Source: Ardenticatena maritima (GTDB lineage Bacteria; Chloroflexota; Anaerolineae; Ardenticatenales; Ardenticatenaceae). Taken from it: DNA of 64,000 nt. Below the pieces are notes generated by a model that saw nothing but the letters and a program-made list of their open reading frames with translations, ran no database searches and was not told the DNA's origin. Position 1 is the stretch's first letter. Each line of letters starts with the position of its first letter. This document shows, in pieces, positions 53,317 through 62,602 of this stretch. The stretch covers positions 496,001-560,000 of the forward strand of contig NZ_LGKN01000005.1 in assembly GCF_001306175.1 (NCBI RefSeq), written 5' to 3'. Made by a program: the position numbers and the translations under genes.

Positions 53317-54336
53317 TCAACTCGTTGCTGTGTCGTGTTGTTCCAGCCAGAGGATACTCGCAATGGCCAAAAGCGCCAGCACTCCCGCCACGGCATACGC
53401 GGTTGCGCGTGTACTGACGCTGACAAAAATGGCAAGCCCGCCGCCGACACAGCCAAACAGGTAGAGCAAGAGCACGGCTTCGCGGCGCGTCCAGCCCATG
53501 CGCACCAGGCGGTGCGACAGATGGTCTTTGCCGGGGGTGGTGAGTGGGTTTTTGCCGCGCCGTAGGCGTGAAACGAAAACCAGCGTGGTGTCAAAAATGG
53601 GCACAATCAACACCAGCGGCGGCACCATCCACGTTACCCAGGGCACGTTGGTGGGAAAGCGCAATTTGATTCCTATCACCGCCAGCACAAACCCCAGAAA
53701 GAGACTGCCGGCGTCCCCCATGAAGATACTGGCGTTGCTCAGCCGGAAATTGTAGCGCAAAAACCCGATGCACGCGCCCAACGTGGCCGCCGCCATGGCG
53801 CCGACAAGATACTGCCCACTCAGCGCCGCCAACAGCAAGAAGTAAGCGGCGGCAACCGCCGCCACGCCGCTGGCAAGTCCGTCCATGTTGTCCAGCAGGT
53901 TGAAAGCGTTGGTGATGCCTACAATCCAGAGAAGGGTGACGGCAAGGTCGCCCCACGCGGGCAAGAAGGGCAATTGCACTTGAATACCCGCGATGATGAG
54001 CATGACGGCCGCGGCGATTTGCGCCACCAATTTGGCGTATGCATTCAGATTGCTGCGGTCGTCCCACGCGCCCCACAGCACAATCCACGTGCCGCCAACC
54101 AGCACCGCCGCCGCTTCGACAATGAAGCGCCGTTCACCCCAAAAGAGCAACGAGAGCAAGACCCCCGCATAGATGGCGACGCCCCCCAGCAAAGGGATGG
54201 GCGTGGCGTGTATCTTGCGCGCCGAGGGGCGATCAACCACGCCCAGGCGCACAGCCACACGCTGCATGACGGGGGTTCCAGTGAGCGCCAACAGCAACGC
54301 CGTGCCAAAAATCAGAAGCAAGTTCCCAGTGGGCAT
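53317..54336 (-). CDS. Undecaprenyl-phosphate sugar-1-phosphate transferase (WecA/TagO-like)
   Basis: Polytopic enzyme, 339 residues from the ATG at 54336 (GGAGG upstream), that starts lipid-linked glycan synthesis by moving a GlcNAc-1-phosphate-type group to undecaprenyl phosphate. About ten helices are visible. Family motifs are GGVAIYAGVL, the acidic WDDRSNLNAYAKLV, the metal/catalytic NAFNLLDNMDGLASG, FMGDAGSLFLGF and the cytoplasmic GKDHLSHRLV near the sugar site. It begins two bases after the O-antigen-ligase-like gene ends, so both are on one transcript. It may feed the WecG-type transferase at 46152. Confidence 0.93.
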   Translation of the reverse strand: MPTGNLLLIFGTALLLALTGTPVMQRVAVRLGVVDRPSARKIHATPIPLLGGVAIYAGVLLSLLFWGERRFIVEAAAVLVGGTWIVLWGAWDDRSNLNAYAKLVAQIAAAVMLIIAGIQVQLPFLPAWGDLAVTLLWIVGITNAFNLLDNMDGLASGVAAVAAAYFLLLAALSGQYLVGAMAAATLGACIGFLRYNFRLSNASIFMGDAGSLFLGFVLAVIGIKLRFPTNVPWVTWMVPPLVLIVPIFDTTLVFVSRLRRGKNPLTTPGKDHLSHRLVRMGWTRREAVLLLYLFGCVGGGLAIFVSVSTRATAYAVAGVLALLAIASILWLEQHDTATS

Positions 54337-54338
54337 GC

Positions 54339-57300
54339 TCAGCCTCCACCCGCCTGGCTTTGCAACTGGTTGATGAGTTGTTGCAACGCGGCGCGGTCGC
54401 GTTCGGGGGCGCGTTGCAGGGCGGTTTGCGCATGTTGCAGGGCGCTTTGAATATCGCCAATTTCCTGATAGAGCACGGCGAGATTGCGATGGGTGATGTA
54501 ATCGTTGGGGCGAATTTCCAGCGCCTTCAAATTCGCCTGAATGGCGCCTTGCACGTTGCCCAGGCGGCGCTCGGCGACGCCCAGCCCGCTCCATGCTTCA
54601 ATGTTGCGCGGGTTGAGTTCGGTGGCTTTGCGGTAGGCTTCACGCGCTTCTTCCCACTTGTTTTGCTGTGCGTAGTAGGACCCCAGCAGGACATAGGTCT
54701 GGTCGAAGCGGTCGTCCAGCGAGAGCGAATGCTGAATGCGCTCGTAGGCTTGTTCCAAATTTCCCTGTTCCAGCGCGAGCGAGGCCCAGTCGTTCCAGAG
54801 CGAGGCGTTGTTGGGCGCCAGTTCCAGCGCCTTCTGGTAGTATTCATCGGCTTTGGCGAGATGTTGCGCTCGCAATTCGGGGTTGGTTTCCATGCGCGCC
54901 CAGGCGCGGTGCAAACTGGCCAGGTTGCGCCAGTGGTCCATGTTGAGCGGGTTCGTTTGGGCGGCTTCTTCCAAAACGTCTTCCGCCAGTTGCAAATAGG
55001 TTTGCCGCTCATTGGGGTCTGGCGAGGTTTGGGCGCGGTTCAGATAGACACGCCCCAGGTTGAGGAAGTAGCGGTCCTGGTGTGGTTGCAGGTCGAGCGC
55101 GCGGCGGTGCAAGAGAATCGCCGCGTCCCATTGCCTTGAATTTTCGTAGGCTTGCGCCTGTTTGGCGAAAATATCCGCGCGGGGAATGTTGAGATTGGTT
55201 TTCACGATGAGCGGGATGGTGAGCATGAGCAGCACCGGATACCCCCACGCTGCTGCGCCCGCTGATGACGTGCGGGCGGGCATTGGTTCGCCGTAGAGCA
55301 ACGCCAGGCCGCCAAGCCCGATGAGCGTGAACGTCCAGATGTAGAAGAGGGTGACGGTGTTCGCGAGGTGCGCCACCATGGCTTCGAGTTTGTCAGGGGT
55401 GATGGTGCCGTCGGTTGTGGGGCGCCACGTCACCCACCCGTAATGCACAAAGAAGTAGAAGAGCGAGAGCGTCAGCGAGATGGCGGCGAAAACGCCCAAA
55501 CGCTGCGCCCATTGCCCCGATTGCTCTTGCTCGAACATTGATTCAGCGACCACGACCAGCGCGGCAAAAACCCAGGTGCTGGCGAGCCAGTAGAAGCGCA
55601 CCCAGCCGCCCTGGCTTTCCACCGTGATGATGTCGAACATGAGGGTGGAGAGAATGAGCGCGACCAGCACGCTCAGCGCGAGCAAGGTGGGCGTTATCGC
55701 GCCGGGGGCAAGCGTTGCGGCTTGTTGCTTGCGCCGCCGTTTGCGGCTTTGCCGTGGCGCGGGCGTTTCCGCGAGCGTGGTGCGTTGCAGCCATTGCGCC
55801 CCCACCACCACAGCCAGCGCGGCATAGGTCCAGAAGTAGAGTTTGGTGGCGGCAATCGCAATCCCGAAGTGGATTTCGACGAAGTGCGCCATGAGTGCCG
55901 CCAGCAGCGCGATGAGCACCAGGCTGTGCGGGTGTTCGGCGACAACGGCTTCATGCTCGGCGTTCAAGGTGGCGACGGCGTACACCATGAGATAGAGCAC
56001 CATGCCGATGGCGATACCCGTCGGCATGGCGACCCCCGAAAGCGCAAAACTCCCCGTCAGCAGGTATGGCGTGAACCAACCAATCAGCCCGCCGGCAATC
56101 CACAAACCGATGTAGAGCCTCTGTTGCCAACGGGTGCGAATCAGCCCCAGCCATTTGAGCAGGTAGTAGAAGAGCGACGCAAAGAGGAAGAGTTGCACCG
56201 CAAACCCCATCACGCCGCGCATTGCCAGCGCGTCGAACGTTTCGTTGTGCGAGCGGTCGGGCGAGGCGTTGCGGGCTTCCAGTTTGGCAAGGTCCGGTTT
56301 GTAGTGTTGCGGATAGACCACGTAGAGCGTTTCATCGCCGTAACCGATGAGCGTGCGCACGGGGTTCGCCGCGAGCAAGTCGAGCACGCCTTCCCAAATC
56401 AGCAAACGCACGCGCCCCGTCCCGCTTTCGGTTTCAAACACGCGCCCCAACCGCCCGATGTAGGGCGCGTCGCGCAGGTCGGCGAGCGGGCTGTTGGGCA
56501 GGTTGAACACGATGAGGAACGCGATGCCGAAAACCGCTGCGGCAATGGTGGCGAACGAGCCCACCAGCCGTTGGCGGCGTGATTTGAGGTGCAGCGCTCC
56601 CACTAGCGCAAAGAAGTACAAGCCCACCGCCAGCCCAATCATCGGACCGCGGCTCTGGCTGTACAGAATCGTCAAACCCTGAATGACCAGCAAGAACAGG
56701 TAAGCGCCAAGCAGTAAGGAAGCGGGGAGCGTTGCCTGGTCGTCTTCTTCATCGCGCAGCAAGCGCCCCATGTGTTCGATGATTTTGGCGATGGTGAAGG
56801 GCACCACCATGATGAGGTAGGCGGCGATGAAAATGGGGTTGCCCGCCACACTGCTGACACGCTTGGTGACGTCGCCGCCCCAGGGCAGGGGGTCAAGCCC
56901 AAAGTGCTGGATGATGCCGTAGATGGCGGCGGGCGCGCTTGCCAGCAAAATCGCGGTGATAAGCCGCCCCAATTGTTCGCGCCGCCGTAGGATGAGATAG
57001 ACCAGCAGGAAGATGAGCATGTACGAAAGGTTGCTGTACATGCCCTGTCGGCGGATATACGCGCCCCAGAGTGAGATGCGCGGCGTCACGCTCCAGAGTG
57101 TGGTGAGAATGTAAACCAGCACCATGCCCGCCCAGGGCAACACCAGCGGCTGTTTCCAGAACGGGCGTTCATCTTCAAACGAAAACGCCTGCCGCCCCCG
57201 TTCTATCGCCCAGATGATGCCCAACGCCAGCATGAGCAGGGCGATGGAGCGCAAAAGCGGGATTTTGTCTTCCTCAAACACGCGCTCGTCATAGACGTTG

Positions 57301-57383
57301 AAGAAGAGCGGCACAACGATGAGCGCCGCCAACCAGGCGCTTTCGATAAACCGTTCAGCATACCGCGACAATCGAGTTTCCAT
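54339..57383 (-). CDS. O-antigen ligase-like membrane protein fused to a TPR array
   Basis: 1014-residue protein. The N-terminal two thirds have about a dozen membrane helices and the Wzy_C/WaaL-type periplasmic region, with SQSRGPMIGLAVGLYFF in the first part and TESGTGRVRLLIWEGVLDLL plus PDRSHNETFDALAMRGV. SRGP and the H-N-E region are the usual ligase landmarks. From about residue 730 a cytoplasmic or periplasmic TPR array follows (ALDLQPHQDRYFLNLGRVYL, LELAPNNASLWNDWASLAL, ATELNPRNIEAWSGLGVAE). It likely polymerises or ligates a lipid-linked glycan. It is the first gene of the operon with the WecA-type gene. Confidence 0.85.
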   Translation of the reverse strand: METRLSRYAERFIESAWLAALIVVPLFFNVYDERVFEEDKIPLLRSIALLMLALGIIWAIERGRQAFSFEDERPFWKQPLVLPWAGMVLVYILTTLWSVTPRISLWGAYIRRQGMYSNLSYMLIFLLVYLILRRREQLGRLITAILLASAPAAIYGIIQHFGLDPLPWGGDVTKRVSSVAGNPIFIAAYLIMVVPFTIAKIIEHMGRLLRDEEDDQATLPASLLLGAYLFLLVIQGLTILYSQSRGPMIGLAVGLYFFALVGALHLKSRRQRLVGSFATIAAAVFGIAFLIVFNLPNSPLADLRDAPYIGRLGRVFETESGTGRVRLLIWEGVLDLLAANPVRTLIGYGDETLYVVYPQHYKPDLAKLEARNASPDRSHNETFDALAMRGVMGFAVQLFLFASLFYYLLKWLGLIRTRWQQRLYIGLWIAGGLIGWFTPYLLTGSFALSGVAMPTGIAIGMVLYLMVYAVATLNAEHEAVVAEHPHSLVLIALLAALMAHFVEIHFGIAIAATKLYFWTYAALAVVVGAQWLQRTTLAETPAPRQSRKRRRKQQAATLAPGAITPTLLALSVLVALILSTLMFDIITVESQGGWVRFYWLASTWVFAALVVVAESMFEQEQSGQWAQRLGVFAAISLTLSLFYFFVHYGWVTWRPTTDGTITPDKLEAMVAHLANTVTLFYIWTFTLIGLGGLALLYGEPMPARTSSAGAAAWGYPVLLMLTIPLIVKTNLNIPRADIFAKQAQAYENSRQWDAAILLHRRALDLQPHQDRYFLNLGRVYLNRAQTSPDPNERQTYLQLAEDVLEEAAQTNPLNMDHWRNLASLHRAWARMETNPELRAQHLAKADEYYQKALELAPNNASLWNDWASLALEQGNLEQAYERIQHSLSLDDRFDQTYVLLGSYYAQQNKWEEAREAYRKATELNPRNIEAWSGLGVAERRLGNVQGAIQANLKALEIRPNDYITHRNLAVLYQEIGDIQSALQHAQTALQRAPERDRAALQQLINQLQSQAGGG

Positions 57384-57505
57384 GCGCTTCCCTACTGCTC
57401 ACAATTGGTTGAAAAAATGTTTGCCTTGGCAGACCGGTATCTTAATGAAGTGCACAGGTGAAGGCAAAGCGTTCTGGCATGGTGCGGCTGAAAGCGTGTT
57501 ATGCC

Positions 57506-58099
57506 TTATTCCGCCCGCACTTCATCTTCACGCACCCATTTGGCGACCAGGTCATGCGCGACTGCACGAAAACGCCCCCAATCGCGCCAACGACCGGGCA
57601 GGCTGCGCAGGTTGTGCGCGATGGTGGGGAGCGCCGACAACGGGACTTCGCGCGCTTCGGCGATTTCTTCACCTTCGCCCTGGCGAATGGGGTGGTCGGA
57701 ATAGCCCATCAGGAAGATGTAGGTGGCAAAGTCAACACGACGCTCGCCAATGCCGATGTCGTAGGTCAACACGCCCACAAAGCGCCGCACCGGCGGCGTA
57801 AAGCCGATTTCTTCTTCGGGTTCACGCAGCAGCGCCTCTTCCACCCGTTCGCCCAGTTCAATGCCGCCTGTCAGCAGCCGCCAGACGTTGGGCGGGTAGT
57901 GCGCTTTGCGGTGCACCAGCAGACCGCCGGGGCGCGGCAACAGGAACATGACTTCGCCGCGCCGTGAATAGAATTTGCCTTCCCACGGCATGAAAAAGTC
58001 TTCGCCGACGTCGAGCCGCACATGTTCGCGCTGAGGCGTGCCAAAACGGGCGGCAAGGTCGTCCACTTCTTCGGGAATGAGTATGAGCCGTTCGTGCAT
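57506..58099 (-). CDS. Nudix hydrolase
   Basis: 197 residues with a single Nudix domain. The box runs GGIELGERVEEALL, then REPEEEIGF, which matches G-x5-E-x7-REUxEExGU except that Pro takes the hydrophobic position. The N-terminal 60 residues (LIPEEVDDLAARFG, RGEVMFLLPRPGGLLVHRK) are of a form seen in several Chloroflexota Nudix proteins. The substrate is unknown. It is divergent from hisS. Confidence 0.8.
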   Translation of the reverse strand: MHERLILIPEEVDDLAARFGTPQREHVRLDVGEDFFMPWEGKFYSRRGEVMFLLPRPGGLLVHRKAHYPPNVWRLLTGGIELGERVEEALLREPEEEIGFTPPVRRFVGVLTYDIGIGERRVDFATYIFLMGYSDHPIRQGEGEEIAEAREVPLSALPTIAHNLRSLPGRWRDWGRFRAVAHDLVAKWVREDEVRAE

Positions 58100-58199
58100 A
58101 CACCTGCCTCACAAAGTGGGTTGCCAACGATACGGCATTGTACGAAAGGGGCATGAGAGGACAAGGCGCGCGCCGTTGTCAACCGCGCTTGCACGGGCT

Positions 58200-58227
58200 T
58201 TTGCAGGGCTTTCACAACTCGTATAAT
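58200..58227 (+). promoter_or_regulatory. Candidate sigma-A promoter of hisS
   Basis: TTTGCA (58200-58205) and TATAAT (58222-58227) with a 16-base spacer, 43 bases before the hisS start codon. It is nearly identical in form to the promoter at 27671-27698. Confidence 0.7.
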
Positions 58228-58270
58228 GGCACGCTGAACAGCAATTTGATGGAAGATGAGGCAAACAACC

Positions 58271-59545
58271 ATGGCGAAGTTCCAAGCACCACGTGGTACG
58301 CTCGATATTCTGCCCGAACAACAACCGTACTGGCAATGGATTTTGTCCGAAGCGCGGGCGATTGCCGGGCAATATGGGTTCCGCCCCATTGAAGTGCCCG
58401 TTTTTGAGGAGACGGATGTCTTTGCGCGCGGCGTGGGCACGGGCACGGATATTGTCGAAAAAGAGATGTACACGTTTGAAGACCGTGGCGGACGCTCTTT
58501 GACGCTTCGTCCGGAGTTTACGGCGGGGATTGTGCGCGCCTACATTGAACATGGCATGCACGTGTTGCCCCAGCCGGTGCGCCTCTATTCGATTGGTCCT
58601 GTGTTTCGTTACGAAGCCCCCCAAGCCGGGCGCTATCGCCAGCATACGCAGTTCTCGTGCGAGTGTATTGGTGAAGCCGACCCGCTCGCCGACTTTGAAA
58701 TCATGTCCATGGCGTGGGATTTGTTCGACCGCCTGGGCTTTACGGGCTTGCGCTTTGAAATCAATAACATTGGGTGCCCCGCGTGCCGCCCACGCTATTT
58801 GCGCGAGGTGCTCATCCCCTACCTGGAAGCACACCGCGAGCGCCTGCCCAAAATTGACCAGGAACGCCTGCAAAAGAACCCCTTGCGTGTGCTGGACAGC
58901 AAAGAACCCGAAACCCAGCCCATCATTGCCGCAGCGCCCGTCATCACCGATTTTTTGTGCGACGAATGCCGCGCTCACTTTGACGACCTGCGCCACTATC
59001 TCGACCTGATGGGGCGCGAGTACGTGGTCAACCCGCGTTTGGTGCGTGGGCTGGACTACTACACCAAAACCGTTTTTGAAGTGAAAGCCGAGGGCGCGTT
59101 GGGGGCGCAAAACACCATTTGCGCCGGCGGTCGCTACGACGGGCTGGTGGAATTGCTGGGCGGCGCCCCGACGCCGGGCGTCGGCTTTGCCGCGGGGATT
59201 GAGCGTGTCATGCTCTTGTTGCAAGAGCAGGGCATTCAACCGCCCCCGCTGGAAGAACCGGTGGTCTTTTTTGTGCACCGTGGGCAAGCCGCCAAAGACC
59301 GCGCCGTGCAGTTGGCGCATACCTTGCGTACCGCCGGCATTGGCACGGAAATTGCCTTTGGCAATCGCAGTTTCAAATCGCAATTGCGTCAGGCGGGGCG
59401 TTCTTCGGCGCGTTTCGCCGCCATTCTTGCCGAAGGTGAATTGGAACGCAACGAGGTGACGATCAAAGACTTGGCAAGCGGTGAGCAGACCACCGTTCCG
59501 CAAGAAGGGTTGGTGGCGTTTCTGCAAGCCTGTTTGAGCGAATAG
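58271..59545 (+). CDS. hisS: Histidyl-tRNA synthetase
   Basis: Class II aminoacyl-tRNA synthetase, 424 residues from the ATG at 58271; an ATG five codons upstream at 58256 is also possible. Motif 1 region is PRGTLDILPEQQ with FRPIEVPVFEETDVF. Motif 2 lies at IGPVFRYEAPQAGRYRQHTQF, seen as VFRYEAPQAGRYRQ. The histidine-specific loops are VRGLDYYTKTVFEV and ICAGGRYDGLVE, and motif 3 is GFAAGIERV. The C-terminal anticodon-binding domain has AHTLRTAGIGTEIA. It opens the operon with nadK, a TPR/B-box gene, ruvA and menH. Confidence 0.96.
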   Translation: MAKFQAPRGTLDILPEQQPYWQWILSEARAIAGQYGFRPIEVPVFEETDVFARGVGTGTDIVEKEMYTFEDRGGRSLTLRPEFTAGIVRAYIEHGMHVLPQPVRLYSIGPVFRYEAPQAGRYRQHTQFSCECIGEADPLADFEIMSMAWDLFDRLGFTGLRFEINNIGCPACRPRYLREVLIPYLEAHRERLPKIDQERLQKNPLRVLDSKEPETQPIIAAAPVITDFLCDECRAHFDDLRHYLDLMGREYVVNPRLVRGLDYYTKTVFEVKAEGALGAQNTICAGGRYDGLVELLGGAPTPGVGFAAGIERVMLLLQEQGIQPPPLEEPVVFFVHRGQAAKDRAVQLAHTLRTAGIGTEIAFGNRSFKSQLRQAGRSSARFAAILAEGELERNEVTIKDLASGEQTTVPQEGLVAFLQACLSE

Positions 59546-59559
59546 GTGGCGAGCCAACC

Positions 59560-60423
59560 GTGAACATGTCTGCTGCTCCCCCCATTTCGGTCGCCGGCGT
59601 GCTCTATAACCCATACCGCCCGGCGGCGCGTGCGCTTGCCGAACGCCTGCACGCCTGGTTGCAGGCGCGTGGTGTACGCGCGTGGCTGGGGTCGTCTTAC
59701 GAGGTGACCGATATTCGCACATGCAGCCGTGAACCGTGTACGCTGCTTATCACACTGGGGGGCGACGGCACCATTTTGCGCGCCGCCCGCGCCGCCCTGC
59801 CGGACGCGCCCCCCATTCTCGCCGTCAACTTTGGACGGTTGGGCTTTCTCGCCGAGGTGTCGCCTGATGAAGTGGAGCCCGCTCTGGAACGTGTGCTGGC
59901 GGGGGATTTCTGGATTGAAGAACGCCCATTGCTCGACGTAGCCGTTTATGATGACGGTAATCTGGTGGAGCAGGCGGTCGCCGTCAACGAGGTGGTGCTC
60001 GCGCGGGGGGACGGACCGCGTGCGCTGCGCATTGATGTGTGGGTTGATGACGCGCACCTGACGCGCTACACCGCCGACGGCGTGGTGGTGGCGTCGCCCA
60101 CCGGTTCGACCGCCTATGTGCTCGCCGCCGGCGGCCCGATTGTTGCGCCCACAGCCGATGTGCTGATTGTGCAACCCATCGCCGCCCACCTGACGCATGT
60201 GCGCTCGCTGGTGGTGCCCGGTTCGGCGCGTGTGGCGCTCAGCACCGTCACCCATCATCATGAAACAGTCGCCGTCATTGACGGGCAATTGTCCCTGGCG
60301 TGGACGCCGGCGCACCGTCTGGTGGTGACGCAAAGCCGACACACCTTGCGGTTTGTTCGCCTGGGGGCGTCAAATTACTATTACGCTACCCTGGAAACAC
60401 GCCTGGACCGACGCAATGAGTGA
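59560..60423 (+). CDS. nadK: NAD kinase
   Basis: Phosphorylates NAD to NADP, cytosolic, 287 residues. The GTG at 59560 is the likely start; an ATG two codons on (59566) is an alternative. The signature GGDGT is in LLITLGGDGTILRAAR. Next come NFGRLGFLAEV, the NE motif in AVNEVVLARGDG, and VVASPTGSTAYVLAAGGPIV with the adenosine-binding loop. The C-terminal all-beta part is complete. It is 14 bases from hisS and next to the TPR/B-box gene, with which it nearly overlaps. Confidence 0.95.
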   Translation: MNMSAAPPISVAGVLYNPYRPAARALAERLHAWLQARGVRAWLGSSYEVTDIRTCSREPCTLLITLGGDGTILRAARAALPDAPPILAVNFGRLGFLAEVSPDEVEPALERVLAGDFWIEERPLLDVAVYDDGNLVEQAVAVNEVVLARGDGPRALRIDVWVDDAHLTRYTADGVVVASPTGSTAYVLAAGGPIVAPTADVLIVQPIAAHLTHVRSLVVPGSARVALSTVTHHHETVAVIDGQLSLAWTPAHRLVVTQSRHTLRFVRLGASNYYYATLETRLDRRNE

Positions 60424-60431
60424 GGCGTTGC

Positions 60432-61214
60432 ATGCCTGAACCAACAGCAGCCAGCCTTTTGCAAGAAGGAATTGCCGCGGTACGTGCCGGCGATACAGAA
60501 GAAGCGCGCAAACTCTTCCGCCGCGCGATCGAACTCGACCCCCAAAACCCACAAGCCTGGCTCTGGCTGAGCACGGTGACCGAAGGCACGGCGGACAAGA
60601 AAGCCTACCTGGAAGAAGCCTTGCGGCTCGACCCTTCCCTGGAAGAAGCCCGCCTGGCGTTGCAAAAAATCCAGGCGCAAGAAGGGGCGCTCGCCGAACG
60701 CGCCACCGAAGAACCGCTCTACTGCACCGTCCATCCCGACCGCGAAACCATGTTGCGCTGTAATCGGTGCGGGCGTCCCATGTGTGTGGAATGCGCTGTG
60801 CGCCACCCCGTGGGCATGCGTTGCCGCGAATGCGTGCAGGCGACGCGCTCGCCGGTCTATCAGGTGACATGGGCGCAAGCCTTGCTGGCGTTTGCCGCCG
60901 CCACAGCCGCCGGCGTGGTGGCGATGTTGGTCTCCATGTTCATCAGCGGCTTGTTCTGGTTGCTGCTCATCTTCGTCTCGCCGGCGTTGGGGACGGCGGT
61001 CGCTTCTGTGGTGGAGCGTGTCGTTCCGCGCAAGCGTGGGCGTCTGTTGCAGTTGGCGACGGTGGCGGGCATGCTGGCGGGAGTGGTGCTGGTCGGGTTG
61101 GGGGTTGGTCTGCTCGCGCGCGCGCCGCTGCGAGGGTTGCTGATTCTCGCCAACCCCTTCACCTGGCTCTACCTGGTGCTGGGGGGCGGCGCAGCCGTCG
61201 CCCGCCTGCGTTGA
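60432..61214 (+). CDS. TPR/B-box zinc-finger membrane protein
   Basis: 260 residues from the ATG at 60432 (GAGTGAGG about 6 bases upstream); an overlapping GTG at 60420 is an alternative. An N-terminal TPR-like segment (LLQEGIAAVRAGDTEEARKLF, ELDPQNPQAWLWLS) is followed by a B-box-type zinc finger (about 100-138: YCTVHPDRETMLRCNRCG, CVECAVRHPVGMRCREC). Four membrane helices follow (about 150-255). Bacterial proteins that pair a B-box with membrane helices are often linked to rhomboid-like or transport modules, but no catalytic residues are seen. Function unknown; it lies between nadK and ruvA. Confidence 0.75.
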   Translation: MPEPTAASLLQEGIAAVRAGDTEEARKLFRRAIELDPQNPQAWLWLSTVTEGTADKKAYLEEALRLDPSLEEARLALQKIQAQEGALAERATEEPLYCTVHPDRETMLRCNRCGRPMCVECAVRHPVGMRCRECVQATRSPVYQVTWAQALLAFAAATAAGVVAMLVSMFISGLFWLLLIFVSPALGTAVASVVERVVPRKRGRLLQLATVAGMLAGVVLVGLGVGLLARAPLRGLLILANPFTWLYLVLGGGAAVARLR

Positions 61215-61232
61215 GAGAGGAGCGCACATGCC

Positions 61233-61802
61233 ATGATTGGCTATCTGGAAGGCACACTCCTGCACAAAACCGAGGATACATTGCTCATCAACGTTGGCGG
61301 TGTGGGCTACAAAGTGCGCGTGCCCACGCATGTCGCCGCCGAAGCCGGCGCGGTTGGCGCCACCGTGCGCTTGTTCATCCACACCTACGTGCGCGAAAAC
61401 GAAATCAGCCTCTACGGGTTTCGCACCGAAGAGGAACTCAATCTCTTTGAGTTGCTTTTGGGGGTGAGCGGCATTGGTCCCAAAGTCGCCATCACCTGCC
61501 TTTCCACGCTCGACCCCGTCACCATCACCAACGCCATCGTCAACGACCAGGCGGACTTGTTGACGCGCATTCCCGGCATTGGCAAACGCACCGCCCAACG
61601 TATCGTGCTGGATTTGAAGAACAAAGTGGAAACCACCGGACTGGACCTGTTGCCGGCGGCGACAACCGACAGCGACGCCATCGAAGCGTTGACGGCGTTG
61701 GGGTACAGCATTCAGGAAGCGCAACATGCCTTGCAAGGCTTGCCCCCCGATCTCCCGCTGGAAGATAAAATCTTCCGCGCGCTGCAACGGTTGGCGGAAT
61801 GA
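61233..61802 (+). CDS. ruvA: Holliday junction DNA helicase subunit RuvA
   Basis: Tetrameric junction-binding protein that works with RuvB in branch migration, 189 residues. The N-terminal OB domain starts MIGYLEGTLLHKTEDTLLI and has VPTHVA. The two helix-hairpin-helix motifs are LLLGVSGIGPKVAITCLS and LLTRIPGIGKRTAQRIVLDL. The C-terminal domain (EALTALGYSIQEAQHAL) is the RuvB-contacting part. Its stop overlaps the menH start (ATGA). RuvB and RuvC are not in this window. Confidence 0.96.
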   Translation: MIGYLEGTLLHKTEDTLLINVGGVGYKVRVPTHVAAEAGAVGATVRLFIHTYVRENEISLYGFRTEEELNLFELLLGVSGIGPKVAITCLSTLDPVTITNAIVNDQADLLTRIPGIGKRTAQRIVLDLKNKVETTGLDLLPAATTDSDAIEALTALGYSIQEAQHALQGLPPDLPLEDKIFRALQRLAE

Positions 61803-62599
61803 GTATGGCGTGGCCGCTGCATACACTTGGTTCCCCCGACAACCCGCCGCTCTGCTTTCTGCACGGTTTCATGGGGAGCGGCGACGAGTGGCGCGAGATT
61901 GCCGCCGCCTTTGCCGATGACTTCTTTTGCCTCATGCCCGACCTGCCGGGGCATGGCGCAAACCGCCCACTTCCCGTTGAACGGCTCACGTTCGACCTGC
62001 TCGCCCGCGGCTTGTTGGCGACGCTCTCGGCGCACGGGCTGACGCGCGTCTGGCTGGTGGGGTACTCGCTTGGGGGGCGGCTGGCGCTCTACACCGCCGC
62101 CATGTGGCCTTACCATGTGCGCGGGCTGGTGCTGGAAAGCGCTTCACCGGGGCTGGAACGTCCCGACGAGCGACGGGCGCGCGCCCACCTCGACGATGAG
62201 CGCGCCGCGCGTATTCGGCGCGACGGCTTGGGGGCGTTCGTGCAGGCGTGGTACACCGCGCCGCTCTTTCGCGGGCTGGCTGCAAACGCCGCCTTGCTCG
62301 CTCAGGTGCAACAACGCCGCTGCGCCCAAGACCCCGACGCCATGGCGCGGGTGATTGCCGAACTTAGCCCCGGACGTATGCCGCCGCTTTGGGGGGCGTT
62401 GCCCTTTTTGCGTATGCCGCTGGCGTTTGTCAGCGGGGCACTGGATGAGAAGTACACGGCGCTGGGTGGGCGGGTTTGCACGCTCGCGCCCAACGCACTG
62501 CACACCATCGTTCCCCACGCCAGCCACACCGTGCATCTTGAAGCGCCGCAGGCGTTCATCGCCGCCGTGCGCACGCATCTGGCACGCTGGGGTATCTAG
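61799..62599 (+). CDS. menH: Alpha/beta hydrolase, MenH-type (SHCHC synthase)
   Basis: Predicted 2-succinyl-6-hydroxy-2,4-cyclohexadiene-1-carboxylate synthase of menaquinone synthesis, 266 residues. The fold has CFLHGFMGSGDEW (oxyanion loop), the nucleophile elbow VGYSLGGRLALY (Ser) and VPHASHTVHLEAP (His). The MenH hallmark is ESASPGLERPDERRARAHLDDERAA, visible as SASPGLERPDERR. No other men gene is adjacent. The ATG overlaps the ruvA stop. Convergent with the M23 gene across three bases. Confidence 0.85.
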   Translation: MSMAWPLHTLGSPDNPPLCFLHGFMGSGDEWREIAAAFADDFFCLMPDLPGHGANRPLPVERLTFDLLARGLLATLSAHGLTRVWLVGYSLGGRLALYTAAMWPYHVRGLVLESASPGLERPDERRARAHLDDERAARIRRDGLGAFVQAWYTAPLFRGLAANAALLAQVQQRRCAQDPDAMARVIAELSPGRMPPLWGALPFLRMPLAFVSGALDEKYTALGGRVCTLAPNALHTIVPHASHTVHLEAPQAFIAAVRTHLARWGI

Positions 62600-62602
62600 G
62601 CG

